This document shows, piece after piece, positions 8,586 through 16,852 of a stretch of 64,000 bases of DNA (the stretch's first letter is position 1; each line of letters starts with the position of its first letter). The stretch covers positions 19,091 through 83,090 of the forward strand of contig JAGVAP010000063.1 of NCBI GenBank assembly GCA_020060215.1, given 5' to 3'. A model generated the notes under the pieces. The model worked only from the letters and a program-made list of their open reading frames with translations, was not told the DNA's origin and did no database searches. This stretch comes from Deltaproteobacteria bacterium (GTDB lineage: Bacteria; Desulfobacterota; DSM-4660; Desulfatiglandales; HGW-15). A program made the translations under genes and the position numbers.

Positions 8586-9185
8586 CTATGTTTGCCCGAT
8601 GTTCGCCCGGAGAATCTTGAGCCCCTCTTCACGAGCGCGAAGGAGCCTCTGAATTTCGATCCCCCTCAGTTCCTCACGCGACTGGAGAAGCCCTTTCAAC
8701 GCGTTCCTGTAAATGAGGTATTCCGCTTTTGCGGAGATGTTCGGTTCCACTTGTTGGGTGAACAGGAATTCGCCTATGGGCCGGTTTTTCCCATTCCGAT
8801 TCCCCTCGGTCAGGTCGACCCTCCGTCCCTCGAACTCCAGAAAGCAGTGGATCATGGGAACATAGGGGAGTGCGTATTCGGCCGTGATCCGCCCGGTCCC
8901 GGTGACGATCGCCTCGGTCATGGCGTAGATGCCGACATCCTTAAAGGTCGGCAGCCCCAGTTCCCGGGCAAGGGTTGCGATGGTTGCGTGCTTCGTGGTG
9001 CACGTCCCCATCCGCTCCTTGAAAAGGATCATCGGGTCGTCCCTGTCGGAGTTGTAGCCGTATGGCAGTTCGTGGACATATCGGCACGCCTCCATAAAAC
9101 GATAAAATCCCAAGAACCGAAACGTGTCGGATATCGCTCCGCCTCTATGAATCCCCGTGTCCGGGAAGATAGTATACGGGTCCAT
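8586..9185 (-). CDS. transglutaminase-like cysteine protease-fold protein
   Basis: 199 residues with a transglutaminase-like core: Cys62 in RMGTCTTKHATIA, His113 in MIHCFLEFEG and Asp124 in RRVDLTEG form a plausible catalytic triad. No signal peptide is visible, so it is probably cytoplasmic. GGGAGAAATCG precedes the ATG. It follows a 101-residue unknown gene by 12 bases, and both probably use the Pho-box promoter at 9577-9609. Members of this fold act as proteases or amide-forming enzymes; the substrate is unknown. The reading frame stays open for 46 more codons after its TAG stop (see findings). Confidence 0.75.
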   Translation of the reverse strand: MDPYTIFPDTGIHRGGAISDTFRFLGFYRFMEACRYVHELPYGYNSDRDDPMILFKERMGTCTTKHATIATLARELGLPTFKDVGIYAMTEAIVTGTGRITAEYALPYVPMIHCFLEFEGRRVDLTEGNRNGKNRPIGEFLFTQQVEPNISAKAEYLIYRNALKGLLQSREELRGIEIQRLLRAREEGLKILRANIGQT

Positions 9186-9197
9186 CGATTTCTCCCA

Positions 9198-9503
9198 TCA
9201 GTTGATTTCAGTTTCCTCAGTGGGTTCGCGGTCGAGCAGTTGCTCGCGAAGCGCCCTGAAGACCTCGACATCCTCCTGCCGCACCAGAGATGTCCTGACT
9301 CCATATCGAAGATATTGAATAAGCTCCTTGATCAGCTCTGGATATCGGGAGCAGCTCCCGTTCTTCGGGGACTCCCCTCTCATTCGGAACCGAAGTCGTT
9401 CGGCCTCGGTTGCCTCCTTGTCGGCCAAACCGATCACATCAAGGTAATCCCTGGTCTGGATCGCCTCTATGAACTGGCGCAGATCGCATTTTGGAGAAAT
9501 CAT
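9198..9503 (-). CDS. hypothetical protein, first gene of Pho-box pair
   Basis: 101 residues, soluble, charged, predicted mostly helical (ELIKELIQYLRYG...). I do not recognise the family. GAGAGGATG stands before the ATG. It is the first gene after the Pho-box promoter and is followed 12 bases later by the transglutaminase-like gene; a shared role, such as substrate or regulator, is possible but unproven. Confidence 0.65.
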   Translation of the reverse strand: MISPKCDLRQFIEAIQTRDYLDVIGLADKEATEAERLRFRMRGESPKNGSCSRYPELIKELIQYLRYGVRTSLVRQEDVEVFRALREQLLDREPTEETEIN

Positions 9504-9576
9504 GGAAACATCCTCTCGTTCGGTAAGTTGTTCGTGGCCACACCTTGGCAGGCCTCTCCTCTGTCAGGCGTGAGGC

Positions 9577-9609
9577 AACATATCAGTCAATTGTTAGGTC
9601 TGTGTTAGA
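9577..9609 (-). promoter_or_regulatory. Pho-box promoter for transglutaminase-like pair
   Basis: Minus strand: TCTAAC (9609-9604), 5 bases, CCTAAC (9598-9593), 10 bases, TATGTT (9582-9577). It fits the same layout as the pstS and phn promoters. The rest of the 9504-9913 gap holds no gene I can support; GTAGTGAGA occurs twice at 9741 and 9754. Confidence 0.7.
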
Positions 9610-9913
9610 AGATGATCAGGTTTATGAAATCCGAACGCGCCGGAACCTGTACGGCCGGACTGACTTCCGTGGAAGATCCGATCCTCCGCACCCCACAGCC
9701 TCTTCAAGGGTGGCTCCACCCCAAGGATGATTTAATCGTAGTAGTGAGAAACAGTAGTGAGAGTACTTTTTACAGGAAGATGAGCCGCAATTCTTACTTA
9801 TCTAGGTAATTAATGAAATTTGTTCTGGACCTGGAGGCTTCCCGTGGCTATTGATGATTTATTGAAGGTAGGCTGACCCGCAATTCACTTATTCACAAAT
9901 CGAGAGGTAAGCT

Positions 9914-10231
9914 ATGAAACTCATCTCATTGCCTGGAGACATTGTCGGCGGAGTTGCCATTGGAGCCGCAGCGGTGATCCTGGGTCCGGTTCTTCTTCCC
10001 GTTGCATCGGGCATACTGAAGTCCTTTGCCAAGATCGCAATCAAGGGGGGGCTGATCGCGTACGAAAGAGGCAAGGTTGCAATGGCAGAGGCCCAGGAAG
10101 CGGTAGAGGATATCACCGCCGAAGCCAAGGCGGAGCTCTCCGAGGAAGAGACTGCGGTCTCCGCTCCCAGGAAGAAGCGACCGGCTGCATCCAGGTCCAG
10201 GAAAAAGGCCGTGGCCGATGTCCCTGCCTGA
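9914..10231 (+). CDS. DUF5132-like small membrane protein
   Basis: 105 residues. An N-terminal hydrophobic stretch (about 8-38, VGGVAIGAAAVILGPVLLPV) is followed by a helical amphipathic part and a Lys/Arg/Ala-rich tail. This layout matches the DUF5132 proteins that sit next to HMA_2-domain proteins and P-type ATPases in other bacteria. Ribosome site GAGAGGTAAGC before the ATG. It overlaps the next gene by 14 bases, and with it begins a four-gene operon. Function unknown; association with the ATPase is inferred from context. Confidence 0.7.
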   Translation: MKLISLPGDIVGGVAIGAAAVILGPVLLPVASGILKSFAKIAIKGGLIAYERGKVAMAEAQEAVEDITAEAKAELSEEETAVSAPRKKRPAASRSRKKAVADVPA

Positions 10232-10718
10232 TGCGCAAATCGGCCATTTTGCACCGAGCAGATTGCGAATCAGGATACCCTCCCGGAGAAAGGACCACCG
10301 GTATTTCGAGCGACTTCGCGGGGAGTTTCTGCGGCTTGAAAGCCTTGAGCGAGTTGAGGTGAACCCGGTCACGGGAAGTGTTCTTCTCACGGGAAGTCGC
10401 CTGGATCCCGTGGCCGTCGAGAACTACGCCAGGAGTCAGGGACTTTTCGACCTCCGGCAAAAGAAGCCCTCTTCCGCTCCTGTGACAAGGACCATCGTCG
10501 AACCCCTGGGGACGCTTAGCTCCGGCCTCAAGCGTATCACAGGCGGCCGGCTGGATCTGCCCGGACTTGTCTTCATTCTCCTATTGGCATCGGGTATTTC
10601 TGAAATCATTAAGGGCAACTTCAGGGCGCCTCCTTGGTACACGGCCTTCTGGTATGCCTTCGGCGTCTTCACTAAATCGCTGGTCGACATGGTCCACAAA
10701 TCGGACGAGGCTGCATAG
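10218..10718 (+). CDS. HMA_2-domain membrane protein
   Basis: 166 residues. The N-terminal half has the signature PSRLRIRIPSRR, followed by LERVEVNPVTGSVLLTG, which is the ferredoxin-like HMA_2 fold lacking the metal-binding CxxC of classical HMA domains. The C-terminal part has one or two membrane segments (LVFILLLASGISEI and TAFWYAFGVF). The start ATG lies inside the end of the upstream gene. It probably works with the adjacent P-type ATPase, whose own N-terminus carries the same domain type. A related soluble HMA_2 protein is at 15909. Confidence 0.72.
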   Translation: MSLPDAQIGHFAPSRLRIRIPSRRKDHRYFERLRGEFLRLESLERVEVNPVTGSVLLTGSRLDPVAVENYARSQGLFDLRQKKPSSAPVTRTIVEPLGTLSSGLKRITGGRLDLPGLVFILLLASGISEIIKGNFRAPPWYTAFWYAFGVFTKSLVDMVHKSDEAA

Positions 10719-10742
10719 TACAGGGGCTTCGATTCGGAAGGC

Positions 10743-13700
10743 ATGTATTCCTTGGTTCGCGCCGTTCACACCAATGTTCCGGGTCGTGCCCGGTACAGCG
10801 TTGATGGTCTTTTCGGGTCGGAATCCCTGAAACAATCGCTGGAGTCCCGCCTCGCATCGCACAAGTTCATCTCCCATGTCTCCGCCAGCACCGTTACGGG
10901 AACAGTTCTAGTCCTCTACCATTCCGGCAACGGCAATGACTATCGCACCATAGGCCGCCTGGTCCGGAAGGCGGTCCGGGAAAACCGGAATTCCGGTGAG
11001 GAGCTTCCCGCGAAGCCTCCTTCGTCGCCGCTGCCTCCGGGTTCCGGAATTATCGGCAAGGCACCGGCCGCCCTCAAGGAGGGGATAAGCTGGCTCCTTC
11101 CCAAACAGGTGGAGCAGGAGCAGCATCCCTGGCACCTCATGGACGAGGAAGAGGCCCTTGCCCTCACGGGGACTTCCAGGGAATCGGGTCTCACGGCCGG
11201 AACGGCCTTGGCGCGGTTGGAGAGATACGGTCCCAACCTCCTTCCCGAATCCGTGCCACAATCCCAATGGCGGCTTTTCATTAACCAGCTCAAGTCGCTC
11301 CCCGCGCTGCTTCTGGCTGTGGCGGCTGGGCTATCCCTGGTTACCGGCGGACTACTCGAGGCTGCGGTCATCCTGGGAGTGCTCGGTGCGAACGCCTTGA
11401 TCGGATATGCAACGGAGCGGACGGCGGAAAAGACGATCCACTCCCTGAAGAACGGCGTGCGCCCGAGGGCGGAGGTGATCCGCGACGGCGTGGTGAGGGA
11501 AATCCCGGCCGAGCAGGTGGTTTTCGGCGATCTCTTTGTGCTGAAACCCGGCACCTATGTATCCGCCGACTGCAGGATCCTGGAGGCAGGACACCTGAGC
11601 ATCGATGAATCGGTTCTCACCGGCGAGAGCATGCCCGCTTTGAAGGCACCGGGGGTTCTCAAGAGAGCGAACACGCCGTTGGCCGATCGCACGAACATGG
11701 CCTTCATGGGCACCCTGGTGACGGGCGGTGAGGGCCTTGCCGTGGTGGTTTCCAGCGGCCGATTTACGGAGACGGGTCGACTCCAGATCCTCATGGGGGA
11801 GACGAGGGCGCCCGAGACGCCCATCGAAAGGCAATTGAGAACGCTGGGGAACCAGCTCGTGATTCTATGCAGCGTCATCTGCGGCGCCGTGTTCGTGATC
11901 GGTTTTCTGAGAGGCCATGGCCTTCTCCAGATGTTGCGCTTTGCCGTTTCCCTTGCCGGTGCCGCTGTGCCTGAGGGTCTCCCCGCCGCCGCCACCGTCA
12001 ATTTCTCTCTCGGTGTTCGGAGCATGAGACGGGACCATGTCCTGATCCGGCGGCTCCAGGCGATCGAGACGCTGGGCGCCGTTCAAACGGTTTGCTTCGA
12101 CAAGACGGGCACCCTGACCTGCAACCGCATGTCCGTGAACAAGATTTTTGCGGGAGGCAGGGAAGTCGAGATGCGGAACGGCCATTTCCTGGTGCAAGGA
12201 GAGCCCCTGGACATCAGAACCGTTGAAGAGGTGATGCAGCTTATTTTCGCGTGCGCCCTCTGCAACGAGGTAAAGGTGGAGGGGGGCGACGGAAGGGGGA
12301 AATACGTCCTCAGGGGGTCGCCGACGGAAAACGCGTTGATCCATCTCGCACTGAAGGCGGGGCTGGACCTGAACCGGCTCCGTTGTGAGTACCCCGTACT
12401 CAAGGCGGACCATCGATCCGAGGCGAGGCTCTTCATGAGCACGCTCCACAAGACCCCCCTTGACGGCCAAAGGCTCTTGGCGGTAAAGGGAAGCCCGACC
12501 GATGTCCTCTCTCTTTGCGCATTCGAGATGAAGGGGGGACGGGTGCTTCCGCTTGGCGAGCAATCCAGGCTGGAGATCGAGCAGACCAATGACCGAATGG
12601 CGGAGGATGCCTTGCGCGTTCTCGGGGTCGCCTATGCGAGGCCTGAGCCGGGGAAGGAGAAATCGAAATCCAATGGGCCACTGACATGGCTGGGGCTGGT
12701 GGGGATGGAGGATCCGCTCCGGGAAGAGGCCAACCATCTGGTCAAGACCTATCAGCGGGCGGGGATCAGGACCATCATGATCACCGGCGATCAGAGCCCT
12801 ACTGCCGCAACGGTAGCCAGGCAGCTGGATCTGAGCAGGGGCGAGAACCTCGAGATCCTGGACTCCTCGTCCCTCACGAGCGTGGACCCTCAGGTCCTGA
12901 GCGCCCTGGCCCGGAAGGTCCACGTGTACTCCAGGGTCACCCCGTCCAACAAGCTCCAGATCGTTCAGGCCCTGCAGCGGGCGGGGCAGGTGGTGGCCAT
13001 GACCGGCGACGGCATCAACGACGGACCGGCGCTCAAGGCCGCGGACATCGGTATCGCGATGGGGCGGAGCGGCACGGATGTGGCAAGGGAGGTCGCCGAC
13101 ATCGTGCTGGAGAAGGACAACCTGGAAAGCCTCATCATTGCGGTGCGGGACGGCCGAACGACCTATGCCAACATCCGAAAGTCGGTTCATTTTTTTCTCT
13201 CCACCAACCTCACGGAAATCATGGTCATGTTCTCGGCCCTGGCCGCCGGCATAGGGTTCCCCCTGAACGTGATGCAGCTTCTCTGGATCAACCTCATGTC
13301 CGACATCTTTCCGGGTATCGCGCTCTCCATGGAGGCCGCGGAGCCGGATATCCTGGAACGACCGCCAAGGAATCCGATCGAGCCCCTCCTCTCTTCCAGG
13401 GACTTTAAACGAATGGCATTCGAGTCGGCGATCATCAGCGCCGGATCCCTGGGTGCTTATGCCTACGGAATCTCGAGGTACGGGATGGGGGCAAGGGCAG
13501 GCTCTATAGCGTTTCACAGCCTGACCGCGGCCCAGATCCTTCATGCCGTCAGTTGCCGATCGGAGAGGCGGAGCATCTTCGACAGAGTCCAGCCCCCGCC
13601 AAACCGGTCTCTTTTCCTCGCAATAGGCGGATCGCTTGTGCTCCAGGCCCTTGCGGGACTGGTTCCGGGCCTCCGCAGCCTTCTCGGCTTGACCCCTCTG

Positions 13701-13793
13701 AGCCTCATCGATGCCGCGGTGGCGGGGGCGGCGGCGGTCCTGCCGCTGACGGCCAATGAGGCCACGAAAAAGAGGAAGGGGGTGAAGGAATGA
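10743..13793 (+). CDS. P-type cation-translocating ATPase with N-terminal HMA_2 domain
   Basis: 1016 residues. It has an HMA_2-like N-terminal domain (HTNVPGRARYSV...), a cation-ATPase N-terminal domain, TGES at 293-296, the membrane motif PEGLPA at 410-415, phosphorylation site DKTGTLT with Asp453, and the hinge TGDGINDGPALK from 754, with C-terminal membrane helices. The PEGLPA motif is that of P2-type pumps (calcium-like), not the CPC motif of heavy-metal pumps, so this is a hybrid of HMA-like N-terminus and P2-type core, resembling the mycobacterial CtpI/CtpH kind. Transported ion unknown. Its stop overlaps the next gene's ATG (ATGA). Confidence 0.92.
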   Translation: MYSLVRAVHTNVPGRARYSVDGLFGSESLKQSLESRLASHKFISHVSASTVTGTVLVLYHSGNGNDYRTIGRLVRKAVRENRNSGEELPAKPPSSPLPPGSGIIGKAPAALKEGISWLLPKQVEQEQHPWHLMDEEEALALTGTSRESGLTAGTALARLERYGPNLLPESVPQSQWRLFINQLKSLPALLLAVAAGLSLVTGGLLEAAVILGVLGANALIGYATERTAEKTIHSLKNGVRPRAEVIRDGVVREIPAEQVVFGDLFVLKPGTYVSADCRILEAGHLSIDESVLTGESMPALKAPGVLKRANTPLADRTNMAFMGTLVTGGEGLAVVVSSGRFTETGRLQILMGETRAPETPIERQLRTLGNQLVILCSVICGAVFVIGFLRGHGLLQMLRFAVSLAGAAVPEGLPAAATVNFSLGVRSMRRDHVLIRRLQAIETLGAVQTVCFDKTGTLTCNRMSVNKIFAGGREVEMRNGHFLVQGEPLDIRTVEEVMQLIFACALCNEVKVEGGDGRGKYVLRGSPTENALIHLALKAGLDLNRLRCEYPVLKADHRSEARLFMSTLHKTPLDGQRLLAVKGSPTDVLSLCAFEMKGGRVLPLGEQSRLEIEQTNDRMAEDALRVLGVAYARPEPGKEKSKSNGPLTWLGLVGMEDPLREEANHLVKTYQRAGIRTIMITGDQSPTAATVARQLDLSRGENLEILDSSSLTSVDPQVLSALARKVHVYSRVTPSNKLQIVQALQRAGQVVAMTGDGINDGPALKAADIGIAMGRSGTDVAREVADIVLEKDNLESLIIAVRDGRTTYANIRKSVHFFLSTNLTEIMVMFSALAAGIGFPLNVMQLLWINLMSDIFPGIALSMEAAEPDILERPPRNPIEPLLSSRDFKRMAFESAIISAGSLGAYAYGISRYGMGARAGSIAFHSLTAAQILHAVSCRSERRSIFDRVQPPPNRSLFLAIGGSLVLQALAGLVPGLRSLLGLTPLSLIDAAVAGAAAVLPLTANEATKKRKGVKE

Positions 13794-14974
13794 AAAAGGA
13801 TTTCATGTTTACGTCCGAATCCGTGACCGAAGGTCATCCTGACAAGCTCTGCGACCAGATCAGCGACGCGATCGTGGATCATTTCCTCATGCAGGATCCC
13901 CGTGCCGGTCTCCGGATCGAATGCGCCGTTTCGAGCGCCATCGTCTTCATCGCCGGGCGCTTCGCCACCAGAGGCAAGGTGGACCTCACCCATGTGGCTC
14001 GGAAGGTGATTAAGAGGATCGGCTATGACCAGCCGGACTTCAACTCGAAGATCTGCAGTATCCTTTCTTCGCCCCAGGGCTCGCCTCCAGACCGGTACTT
14101 CGACTTCGACGAACACCGCCTTACCGACGATCAGATCGAAAAACTCGCGGTGAAAACGCAGGCAACCCTTTTCGGTTTTGCCTGTGACCACACGCCTGAA
14201 CTGATGCCCCTTCCCATCTCTCTCGCCCGCAGGCTCTCGATGCAGCTCAGCCGCGCTCGGGTCGAGGGAAAACTCTCCTATCTCATGCCTGACGGAAAGG
14301 TTCAGGTGGGGGTCGAATTCCTTGACCGCAAACCGGTTCGCATACACAGCATCACCATTACAGCGAGCCAGAGAGACGCCCGTCATCCCGATTTGAAGAC
14401 ACTGGAGGAGGATATCCGGAGGGATGTGATCGATTCCGCTTTTCAGGACCAGCAGATCAGGCCCGACCCGAAAACGAGGATTTTCGTAAATCCGGACGGC
14501 TTGTTTCTCGGTGGACCCAGCTATCATTCGGGCCTGACCGGACGCAAGAATGGTGTAGACACCTATGGGGAATACAGCCGCCACAGCGGAAACGCGCTCA
14601 GCGGGAAGGATCCCTCGAGGATCGACAAGGTGGGCGCCTATGCGGCGCGCTATGCGGCAAAGAACATCGTAGCGGCCGGGCTTGCATCGGAATGTGAGAT
14701 CACCTTGAGCTATTCCATCGGGATCACCAGGCCGGTTTCTCTCCAGGTCGAGACCTCCGGCACAGGCAAGCTGCCCGACCCGGAAATCCGCGAGATGGTG
14801 AAAAGGCATTTCGATTTCCGCCTCGCGGCGATCCTGAGAGACTTCAACCTGAGAAACCTGCCGGCCTCGAGTGCAGGGGGATTCTACCAGAGGCTCGCGG
14901 CTTATGGCCATTTCGGTCGTACGGACATGGAGCTGCCGTGGGAAAGGACGGATAAGGCTTCAGCGCTGAGATAG
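13790..14974 (+). CDS. divergent methionine adenosyltransferase-like protein
   Basis: 394 residues, full MetK length, similar to S-adenosylmethionine synthetase throughout: SESVTEGHPDK (His16, Asp18), MPDGKVQV, GLTGRKNGVDTYG, SGKDPSRID and AAYAARYAAKN-like region. Several usual active-site positions differ. The GAGDQG hexapeptide is replaced by AVKTQA, the Glu of the early GGE motif is Arg (IAGRFAT), and the GGGAFSGKD loop is SGNALSGKD. It may still make SAM, use altered substrates, or be non-catalytic. It starts within the stop codon of the P-type ATPase, so it is tightly coupled to a transporter operon, an unusual place for metK. I give no gene symbol because the enzyme is not canonical. 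Confidence 0.8.
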   Translation: MKKDFMFTSESVTEGHPDKLCDQISDAIVDHFLMQDPRAGLRIECAVSSAIVFIAGRFATRGKVDLTHVARKVIKRIGYDQPDFNSKICSILSSPQGSPPDRYFDFDEHRLTDDQIEKLAVKTQATLFGFACDHTPELMPLPISLARRLSMQLSRARVEGKLSYLMPDGKVQVGVEFLDRKPVRIHSITITASQRDARHPDLKTLEEDIRRDVIDSAFQDQQIRPDPKTRIFVNPDGLFLGGPSYHSGLTGRKNGVDTYGEYSRHSGNALSGKDPSRIDKVGAYAARYAAKNIVAAGLASECEITLSYSIGITRPVSLQVETSGTGKLPDPEIREMVKRHFDFRLAAILRDFNLRNLPASSAGGFYQRLAAYGHFGRTDMELPWERTDKASALR

Positions 14975-14984
14975 CATTTCAGCG
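14964..14984. terminator. weak hairpin between convergent genes
   Basis: CGCTGA (14964-14969) pairs with TCAGCG (14979-14984) over a 9-base loop, just before and after the stop of the MAT-like gene. The stem is only 6 bp with no clean T-run. It may serve as a weak bidirectional terminator for the convergent genes. Confidence 0.3.
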
Positions 14985-14999
14985 TGAAGAGTCGTTCCT

Positions 15000-15551
15000 T
15001 TACAGCCTGATGAATTTCAATGCCGCTCCGATGAGCGCAGCCTGTTCCTTGCTCATCTGACCCAGGCTGTCACGTCGCTCCGCCATGCGCCGAAAGCGGG
15101 TGAAATCCGTGGGCAAAGCCTCGGTATCCACGAGGTAAGCGATTTTTTGGACGATCTCCCGGATGTCCTGGGGATCTTTGATTCGGCCTTTTATCTTGGC
15201 AAAGTACTCCACCTTCATTCGGCCTCTGGCTTCATCGAACGTGATGTCCTTCACCCGGTGCACTGCGAGAATCACGTAATCTCCAAGCGATTGCCAGAAG
15301 ATCTCGTCGTGGAATTTCCAGAGCGGCAGGGAGAAGCGCAACAGGGCCGGCTGCTTTTTCCCTCTTTGCGGGATATGCTTATAAAGAACGACCGGAAAAT
15401 CTTCCACCTCTTTTTTCTCGACCTTTTCAAGCATTTCAAACAATGTGAGCCTTTGCTGTTTACGATGCAGCTTGTCGATCTGCTCCAAAACGCCGCCCTG
15501 TCCAATACCGGAGCCAACATTCTCGATCGCCGTTATAAATGTGTTTGCCAT
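15000..15551 (-). CDS. hypothetical protein
   Basis: 183 residues, soluble. The N-terminus is MANTFITAIENVGSGIGQGG, followed by a basic helical part and a beta-rich centre (FPVVLYKHIPQ, DYVILAVHRVKDITFDEARGRMKVEYFAKIKG). No family recognised. A strong ribosome site AAGGAGG precedes the ATG, and codon use matches the neighbours, so I prefer it over the frame on the other strand. It converges on the ATPase operon. The 357 bases upstream (15552-15908) hold no gene I can support. Confidence 0.65.
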   Translation of the reverse strand: MANTFITAIENVGSGIGQGGVLEQIDKLHRKQQRLTLFEMLEKVEKKEVEDFPVVLYKHIPQRGKKQPALLRFSLPLWKFHDEIFWQSLGDYVILAVHRVKDITFDEARGRMKVEYFAKIKGRIKDPQDIREIVQKIAYLVDTEALPTDFTRFRRMAERRDSLGQMSKEQAALIGAALKFIRL

Positions 15552-15908
15552 TGTGCGCCTCCTTCATCTCGATCTAAGACATAAACGATCAAGCCGCCCT
15601 TCGAGCCTGATCTTAACAGGCATCGAAGATACCGCCCGCAAGCCTCGCTGCGTAGAGTCCGTGCTTGGCCCCTATCATAAGCGGTCGAGGTTGGCCGGCT
15701 GTCGGCCCCCTTGATTGTAACGGCAAAAACGATGGCAGGTAATTAGGTAATGACATTATTTCAGGACGGCGCATCGAGCATGCCGGGAATTTGGGGGGTG
15801 GCTTCTTGCAGGAAGATTGAAGCGCCTTGCGGTATGCAGGGAAAATGGGCACCGCCCCGAAGGGGTGGGACTCCAAGCGAAACGCGGAGAATACGCGCGC
15901 GGTTTGGT

Positions 15909-16277
15909 TCAAATAAAGGCGGCCAGGAACGAGAGTCCCGTGCCTTCTAACGCTCTTCCTACGGCCCAGCCGAACAGCGCCTTGCCGACGGCCTGCCGAG
16001 CGCGGGATTTCAGGCTGCCCCTGTTTGTACGTCCACCGGGAGTTTTCGCTTCCAGGAAACCCTTTTTCCTGAGCGCCTCCAGGATCTTTTCTGATCCGAT
16101 GATCTCCGGGGAGTAGATAATCAGGACCTTTGCGGTCAACGGGTTTATGGACAGGAAAACGATCCCGTGAAGACGGCCGAGGAGGGCCTGCAGCGCTTCT
16201 GCGGTTGCCGGTTTCGATTTTATCTTGGAGATTCTGATTCGCAATCTTCCCGGGATACTATGGATGTAATCGCTCAT
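15909..16277 (-). CDS. soluble HMA_2-domain protein
   Basis: 122 residues. It begins YIHSIPGRLRIRISKIK, the same signature as the HMA_2 protein at 10218 and the ATPase N-terminus, then INPLTAKVLIIY, with no CxxC metal site. The C-terminal 45 residues are basic and end in a short hydrophobic stretch (FGWAVGRALEGTGLSFLAAFI). Ribosome site GGAGGAGAA before the ATG. It lies 16 bases below the zinc-ribbon gene and probably shares its Pho-box promoter. A link to the P-type ATPase operon 2 kb away is inferred from shared domains. Confidence 0.7.
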   Translation of the reverse strand: MSDYIHSIPGRLRIRISKIKSKPATAEALQALLGRLHGIVFLSINPLTAKVLIIYSPEIIGSEKILEALRKKGFLEAKTPGGRTNRGSLKSRARQAVGKALFGWAVGRALEGTGLSFLAAFI

Positions 16278-16293
16278 CCTATCTTTTCTCCTC

Positions 16294-16548
16294 CTAAAGA
16301 ATTTTCAAAAAGGATCGGCATGCGGGGTATCTCGAGCATCTGTAGCGAACCGTACCGCCATGCCGCATGAATACATGCATTCTGCACCCGCACTTCGGAC
16401 AACATGGTCTTTCAGAGATCTCCGGCTTTGAGGAATCCTTTGTGAACTGGCGATTACAGGAAAGACACAGGTAACGATCTTCGCCTTTGGCGGTCTTTCC
16501 GTATTTGTAGTACGCATCCGAGTTGCATCGCGGACATCGGATTTCCAT
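16294..16548 (-). CDS. double zinc-ribbon protein (IS1 InsA-like)
   Basis: 84 residues from the ATG at 16548. The first zinc ribbon uses CPRC (5, 8) and CLSC (28, 31), in the style of the IS1 InsA/transposase zinc ribbon (YYKYGKTAKGEDRYLC). The second uses CCPKCGC (49-55) with Cys71 and Cys77. A TTG start at 16587 would add 13 residues. There is no transposase domain and there are no inverted repeats, so it looks domesticated rather than a mobile element. It is first in a two-gene unit behind a three-repeat Pho-box promoter. Probable nucleic-acid-binding or regulatory protein. Confidence 0.7.
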   Translation of the reverse strand: MEIRCPRCNSDAYYKYGKTAKGEDRYLCLSCNRQFTKDSSKPEISERPCCPKCGCRMHVFMRHGGTVRYRCSRYPACRSFLKIL

Positions 16549-16607
16549 TCGCCAGGCCTGTCTTATGAAGTCGCAAATCGTGGCCAACCGACGTTCAACC
16601 TTTGGGG

Positions 16608-16651
16608 ATGATTATTTTTTTCTGTTAGAAAAAGATTAGATGGCCATTAGC
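16608..16651 (-). promoter_or_regulatory. three-repeat Pho-box promoter for zinc-ribbon/HMA pair
   Basis: Minus strand: GCTAAT (16651-16646), TCTAAT (16640-16635) and TCTAAC (16629-16624) at successive 11-bp steps, then 10 bases, then AATCAT (16613-16608). Three half-sites in phase make chance unlikely. The stretch 16652-16852 beyond it shows no gene. Confidence 0.7.
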
Positions 16652-16852
16652 TTTCTATTTCTTTTTCCCCCGAGATCCTCATCCGTTAGGGCAGTGATGG
16701 GCGGCGGGGGCCCGATCCGGCACTGCTCCAGAAAGCAGGAAGTGCGGAAGGCGCTGAGTGAGTCGGAGTTGGCCGGGGTGCTTACGGTGGTGGGATGAGG
16801 GCGGGGTTTTGGATGTTCTGAACTCGATAATGCGAGGCTTCGTTCCGAAACC

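Noticed and set aside
8559..9608. 349-codon plus-strand frame
   Set aside because: Antisense to the transglutaminase-like gene and its partner, which have ribosome sites, a catalytic triad and a promoter.
9612..9809. 65-codon frame in the 9.5-9.9 kb gap
   Set aside because: It starts just beyond the minus-strand Pho box, has no ribosome site and no protein-like pattern.
11865..14911. Long minus-strand frames opposite the P-type ATPase and MAT-like genes
   Set aside because: The plus strand carries unmistakable ATPase and MetK motifs; the opposite frames are codon-bias artefacts.
15741..15757. Pho-like half-site ATTAGG upstream of the hypothetical gene at 15551
   Set aside because: Only one good half-site; the second position and the -10 do not fit.
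15613..15912. Minus-strand 99-codon frame in the 15.6-15.9 kb gap
   Set aside because: No ribosome site, no protein-like pattern, overlaps the HMA_2 gene end.
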